This document shows positions 61,039 through 64,000 of a DNA stretch of 64,000 nt, piece by piece. Numbering within the stretch: the stretch's first letter is position 1; each line of letters opens with the position of its first letter. Origin of the DNA: Acidiflorens sp963791085 (GTDB lineage: Bacteria; Acidobacteriota; Terriglobia; Terriglobales; Acidobacteriaceae). Made by a program: the position numbers and the translations under genes. The notes under the pieces were generated by a model. That model did not search any database. It was given only the letters and a program-made list of their open reading frames with translations, and was not told the DNA's origin. The stretch is taken from positions 2,728,001-2,792,000 of the forward strand of contig CAWBQG010000001.1 of the NCBI GenBank assembly GCA_963791085.1. Reading direction: 5' to 3'.

Positions 61039-62698
61039 ATGGAAGTTCATCCCAAGGGCAGCAGTGCGCGCATATTGTTGAGTTCGGTTTTCGGTCCTTA
61101 CGCGCAGGACGATGAGTTTGGTTCGCGGGCCATCAATCCCATGGAGCTTTACCACAACCAGGTGACGCGGGCGCAGGGCGGATTCTCGCTGCGTATGTTT
61201 CACCGGTCGTGGGGAATCATGATGATCCAGCAGAATATTTCGGCGCCCTGCACGGTGCTCGATTTCCCTACGCGTGAAGACTTTGCCCGCGAACTCAAAG
61301 CCAACCAATATGACGTTGTCGGGATTTCCTCGATCATCGTAAACCTCGGCAAGGTGCGCGAAATGTGCCGCATGGTGCGCGAGCTTTCGCCGAATTCGAA
61401 AATCGTTATCGGCGGCCACGTGGCGGCAACACCGGGCCTCGAAGGCATGGTTGACGCCGACCACATCGTGCGCGGCGAGGGAATTTCGTGGATGCGCGGC
61501 TATCTCGGCGAAGACGTGAATGCCCCAATCAAACATCCTGAGATCGTTTCCGGGCTCAAAACTCGCATCATGGGCCTGCGGATGCCCGATCGCAAAGGCG
61601 GCACGGCGGCAACTATCATTCCGTCGGTCGGGTGTCCCATGGGCTGCAACTTCTGCACCACCTCGGCATTTTTCGGCGGCAAAGGCAAGTTCGTAAACTT
61701 CTACGAGACCGGCGACCAACTCTACGACGTCTTTTGCCACGCCGAAGAATCGCTCGGCGTGCAAACGTTTTTCGTCATGGACGAAAATTTCTTGCTCCAA
61801 CAAAAAGCGCGCCATGCAATTGCTCGATCGCATGAAGACCGGCAAGAAAGCCTGGGGCATGGCGGTCTTCGCGTCCGCAAACGCCATTCGCCAATACACG
61901 CCGGAAGAACTGGTCGAACTCGGCGTCTCCTGGATCTGGATGGGCCTGGAGTCTCCACGCTCGAACTACGCCAAGCTCAAGGACACGGACTCGCACCAGC
62001 TTACGCACATGCTGCGCGAGCACGGAATTCGCGTGCAGGGCTCGACCATCATCGGACTGGAACACCACACGCCCGACAACATCCGCGAAGAAATCGAGTA
62101 TGCGGTTGCGCACAACACCGACTTCCATCAGTTCATGCTCTACACGCCGGTCCCGGGCACGCCCTTACATAAGGAGATGTCGGAGCAGGGCCGGATGCTC
62201 GACGGAATCGACATGGCCGACATTCACGGCCAGGACAAGTTCAATTTCCGGCACGCTGCCATTTCGCGCGACGACTCGAAGCGCTTCCTCGACTGGGCGT
62301 TCTGGCGCGACTTTGAGCGCAACGGGCCGAGCCTCTATCGCATGTGCGAAACCATGCTGCAAGGATGGCGGCGCTACAAGAATTATCCCGACCTGCGCGT
62401 GCGCGAGCGCTTCGAGCGCGAGAACAGCAAACTGCGCACAGCCTACAGCGCGGCGCTATGGGCAGCGGAGCGGTACTTCCGTAAAGTGAACGGCGACGTG
62501 AGCCGGCAGATCCACGAACTGCGGCGCGAGATCGGCAAAGAATTCGGCGCGATGTCGCGGCTGATAGCGAACCTTGCCGGCCCTGTTTTGTTATGGACAA
62601 CCCGGCGGGAAGATCAGAGGCTGGCGGCAGGTGTAACTTACGAGCCCCCGACAATTCTGGAGCGCCGCAACTGGACTCCCGCGGTCGAACAGGCCTAG
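61039..62698 (+). CDS. B12-binding radical SAM protein, frameshifted
   Basis: About 553 aa once repaired. Cobalamin-binding part (YDVVGISSIIVNLGKVREMCRMVRELSPNSKIVIGGHVAATPG), radical SAM cluster SVGCPMGCNFCTTSAFF, then, in another frame, the rest of the barrel (WGMAVFASANAIRQYTPEELVELGVSWIWMGLESPRSNY ... YTPVPGTPLHKEM) and a C-terminal tail. Frames join at FLL|NKKRAMQLLDRM; removing one C in CTCCAACAAAAAG (61798) restores it. Substrate unknown. RBS AAGGAG 10 bases before ATG 61039. Lies between lolC and lolD. Confidence 0.85.
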
Positions 62699-62734
62699 CT
62701 TGCGAAATGTTCCTGACGATTCACAACACAACAT

Positions 62735-62795
62735 CGTAGAGACAGGGCTGCCCCGTCTCCATCGCGGCTGAGACGCCGCAAGCCGCGTCTCTACG
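62735..62795. repeat. GTAGAGAC/GTCTCTAC inverted repeat
   Basis: Left end CGTAGAGACAGGG, right end GCCGCGTCTCTACG, with inner CCCCGTCTC and GAGACGCCGC giving two smaller hairpins. Related to the palindrome at 39144. It occupies most of the 300-base gap before lolD; the remaining sequence shows no other feature. Confidence 0.65.
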
Positions 62796-63001
62796 CACCC
62801 GTGTCGTGGCTCCCCTTCACCTGTGACTACGGTCACATTGCATCTATTTTCCTGAGGTATACAGTTTTTCTCATACCCGGATCCGGTTGTTTGAAAGTCC
62901 GGCGCCGGGGATTCCTCCCCGTGATCTAATGGGGTAGGAACCTTTGTCGAATGCCCTTGGGCAGCAAGGGTTCTTGCACGTTGATCCGTAGGAGGGTCGG
63001 T

Positions 63002-63716
63002 TTGCATCAAAACACTCAAGATCCTCTGGTGAGGGTCGAAGGGTTAGGTAAAGTCTTTCGCTCAGGCGAAGCGGACTTGGTGCTCTTTGAAAATCTGTCT
63101 TTTCAGGTAGAGAAGGGAACGATGCTGGCGATCGTAGGCCAATCGGGTGCCGGAAAGAGTACCTTATTGCACATCCTGGGAGCGCTTGATCGTCCTTCTA
63201 CAGGTGCCGTATACTGCGCGAATTCCAGGGTGACTGCACTGTCTGAGGATGACGCTGCCGAGTTTCGTAACCGCGAGATCGGCTACGTGTGGCAATTCCA
63301 TTACCTGCTGCCCGAATTCACTGCGATCGAGAATGTGGCCATGCCCTTGCTCACACGTGGGCGGGAGCTGTTTGCCGCAGAACAGGAAGCTTTGCGCTGG
63401 TTGCGCGAAGTGGGACTGGAGGCGCGCGGCCACGCATCGTTCCGGCGAGCTTTCCGGCGGCGAGCAGCAAAGACTCGCGCTGGCAAGGGCGCTGATCACA
63501 CAGCCGCAGCTGCTGCTGGCCGATGAGCCAACCGGCGATCTGGACGGGGCGACGGCGGAGGTGGTTTTTGAGCTGGTGGCGCGGCTGCATCGCGAGCATC
63601 AGTTAACCTCTTTAATAGCGACCCACAATCTGGCTTTTGCACGACGGTGCCATAGAGTCTTGCGGCTGGATCGGGGCAGAATAGAAGAGGTGGCGCCGGA
63701 ATCGCTTCCGGCGTGA
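63002..63716 (+). CDS. lolD: LolD-type ABC ATPase, frameshifted
   Basis: About 237 aa. Walker A GQSGAGKST, Q-loop VWQFHYLLPEFTAIENV, signature ELSGGEQQRLALARAL, Walker B LLADEPTGDLD and H-loop ATHN are all there but split over two frames. Joined as ARGH|HRSGELSGG, removing the G at 63434 restores the protein. ATPase of the LolCDE lipoprotein transporter; its permease is at 58.5 kb. The TTG start 63002 has AGGAGGG 5 bases upstream. Confidence 0.9.
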
Positions 63717-63881
63717 GGAAAGGCAGCAACAAGCGGAAACACCCGGGGAGACAACCTGAAGGTCACTTGTCGCTTAGGAAATTCGGCGATAGAAATGCAT
63801 AATTAACGGTAGGTCAGGGGTTGGCGGAAGCGGGCTTTTCCGCCGGGAGCTTTTGCAGGAACCCCAGGGGGGAATGAGTCT

Positions 63882-64000
63882 ATGTTTGAACGCTACACGG
63901 AGAAAGCCAGGCGCGTTATCTTTTTTGCGCGGTACGAGGCCAGCCAGTTCGGCTCTCCTTATATTGAGACCGAGCACCTGCTGCTCGGACTGTTGCGCGA
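63882..64000 (+). CDS. clpC: ClpC-type ATPase, N-terminal fragment at window edge
   Basis: The first 39 residues (MFERYTEKARRVIFFARYEASQFGSPYIETEHLLLGLLRE) are the Clp N-terminal domain of ClpC/ClpA-type protease chaperones. GGGGGGA precedes the ATG. Truncated only by the window end. Confidence 0.9.
   Translation, partial: MFERYTEKARRVIFFARYEASQFGSPYIETEHLLLGLLR

Overview
The window looks like a chromosomal fragment of an Acidobacteriota (Terriglobia-type) bacterium. This is an inference from gene content (LolC/LolD, CcmF/CcmH, encapsulin with DyP peroxidase, glucoamylase-family hydrolase, HpnR-like radical SAM), from the Gram-negative cell plan, from high GC, and from many palindromic repeats of the kind scattered through acidobacterial genomes. 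Gene density is normal, and most genes are housekeeping or envelope functions in short operons on both strands.

Layout. 1-5.8 kb: ABC exporter (frameshifted), Tat-type secreted glucoamylase-like hydrolase, membrane-anchored unknown, two FixJ-like receivers (the second degenerate). 5.97-7.87 kb: DyP peroxidase and encapsulin shell, an overlapping pair whose peroxidase ends in a classic encapsulin-loading tail. 8.1-12.7 kb: tRNA-Lys, UbiX-like, ChaN-like and Rieske proteins and a small unknown. 12.7-19.1 kb: alaS, repeat-rich exported protein, recX, cytochrome c, a possible structured RNA, type III polyketide synthase. 19.4-28 kb: SPFH protein, then a solute-binding protein / histidine kinase / NtrC-type regulator operon and a CDP-alcohol phosphatidyltransferase. 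28-36 kb: MoxR ATPase, HtpX, a run of degenerate repeats, HigBA-like toxin-antitoxin, cytochrome c maturation genes. 36-41.4 kb: rhodanese, SET-domain protein, gatCA, FmdE-like protein, cysS (frameshifted). 41.6-45.4 kb: tRNA-Arg followed by a tyrosine integrase, a HEPN protein, fragments of a type I restriction specificity subunit and a truncated polysaccharide deacetylase, i.e. an eroded defence-type island. 45.7-56.8 kb: HpnR-like radical SAM, two-part acyl-CoA-dehydratase/activase system, YchF, ZIP transporter. 57.8-64 kb: LolC, an inserted PD-(D/E)XK-like cassette, a second B12/radical SAM gene (frameshifted), LolD (frameshifted) and the start of clpC.

Two patterns cut across the annotation. 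First, several palindromic repeat families lie in intergenic DNA and also inside coding genes (alaS twice, gatA, lolC, N-terminus of ccmH), where they are read through in frame as extra peptide segments, comparable to Rickettsia palindromic elements. Second, four conserved genes (ABC exporter, cysS, radical SAM, lolD) are each broken by a single-base indel although both halves are intact, which points to sequence errors or recent mutations rather than old pseudogenes.
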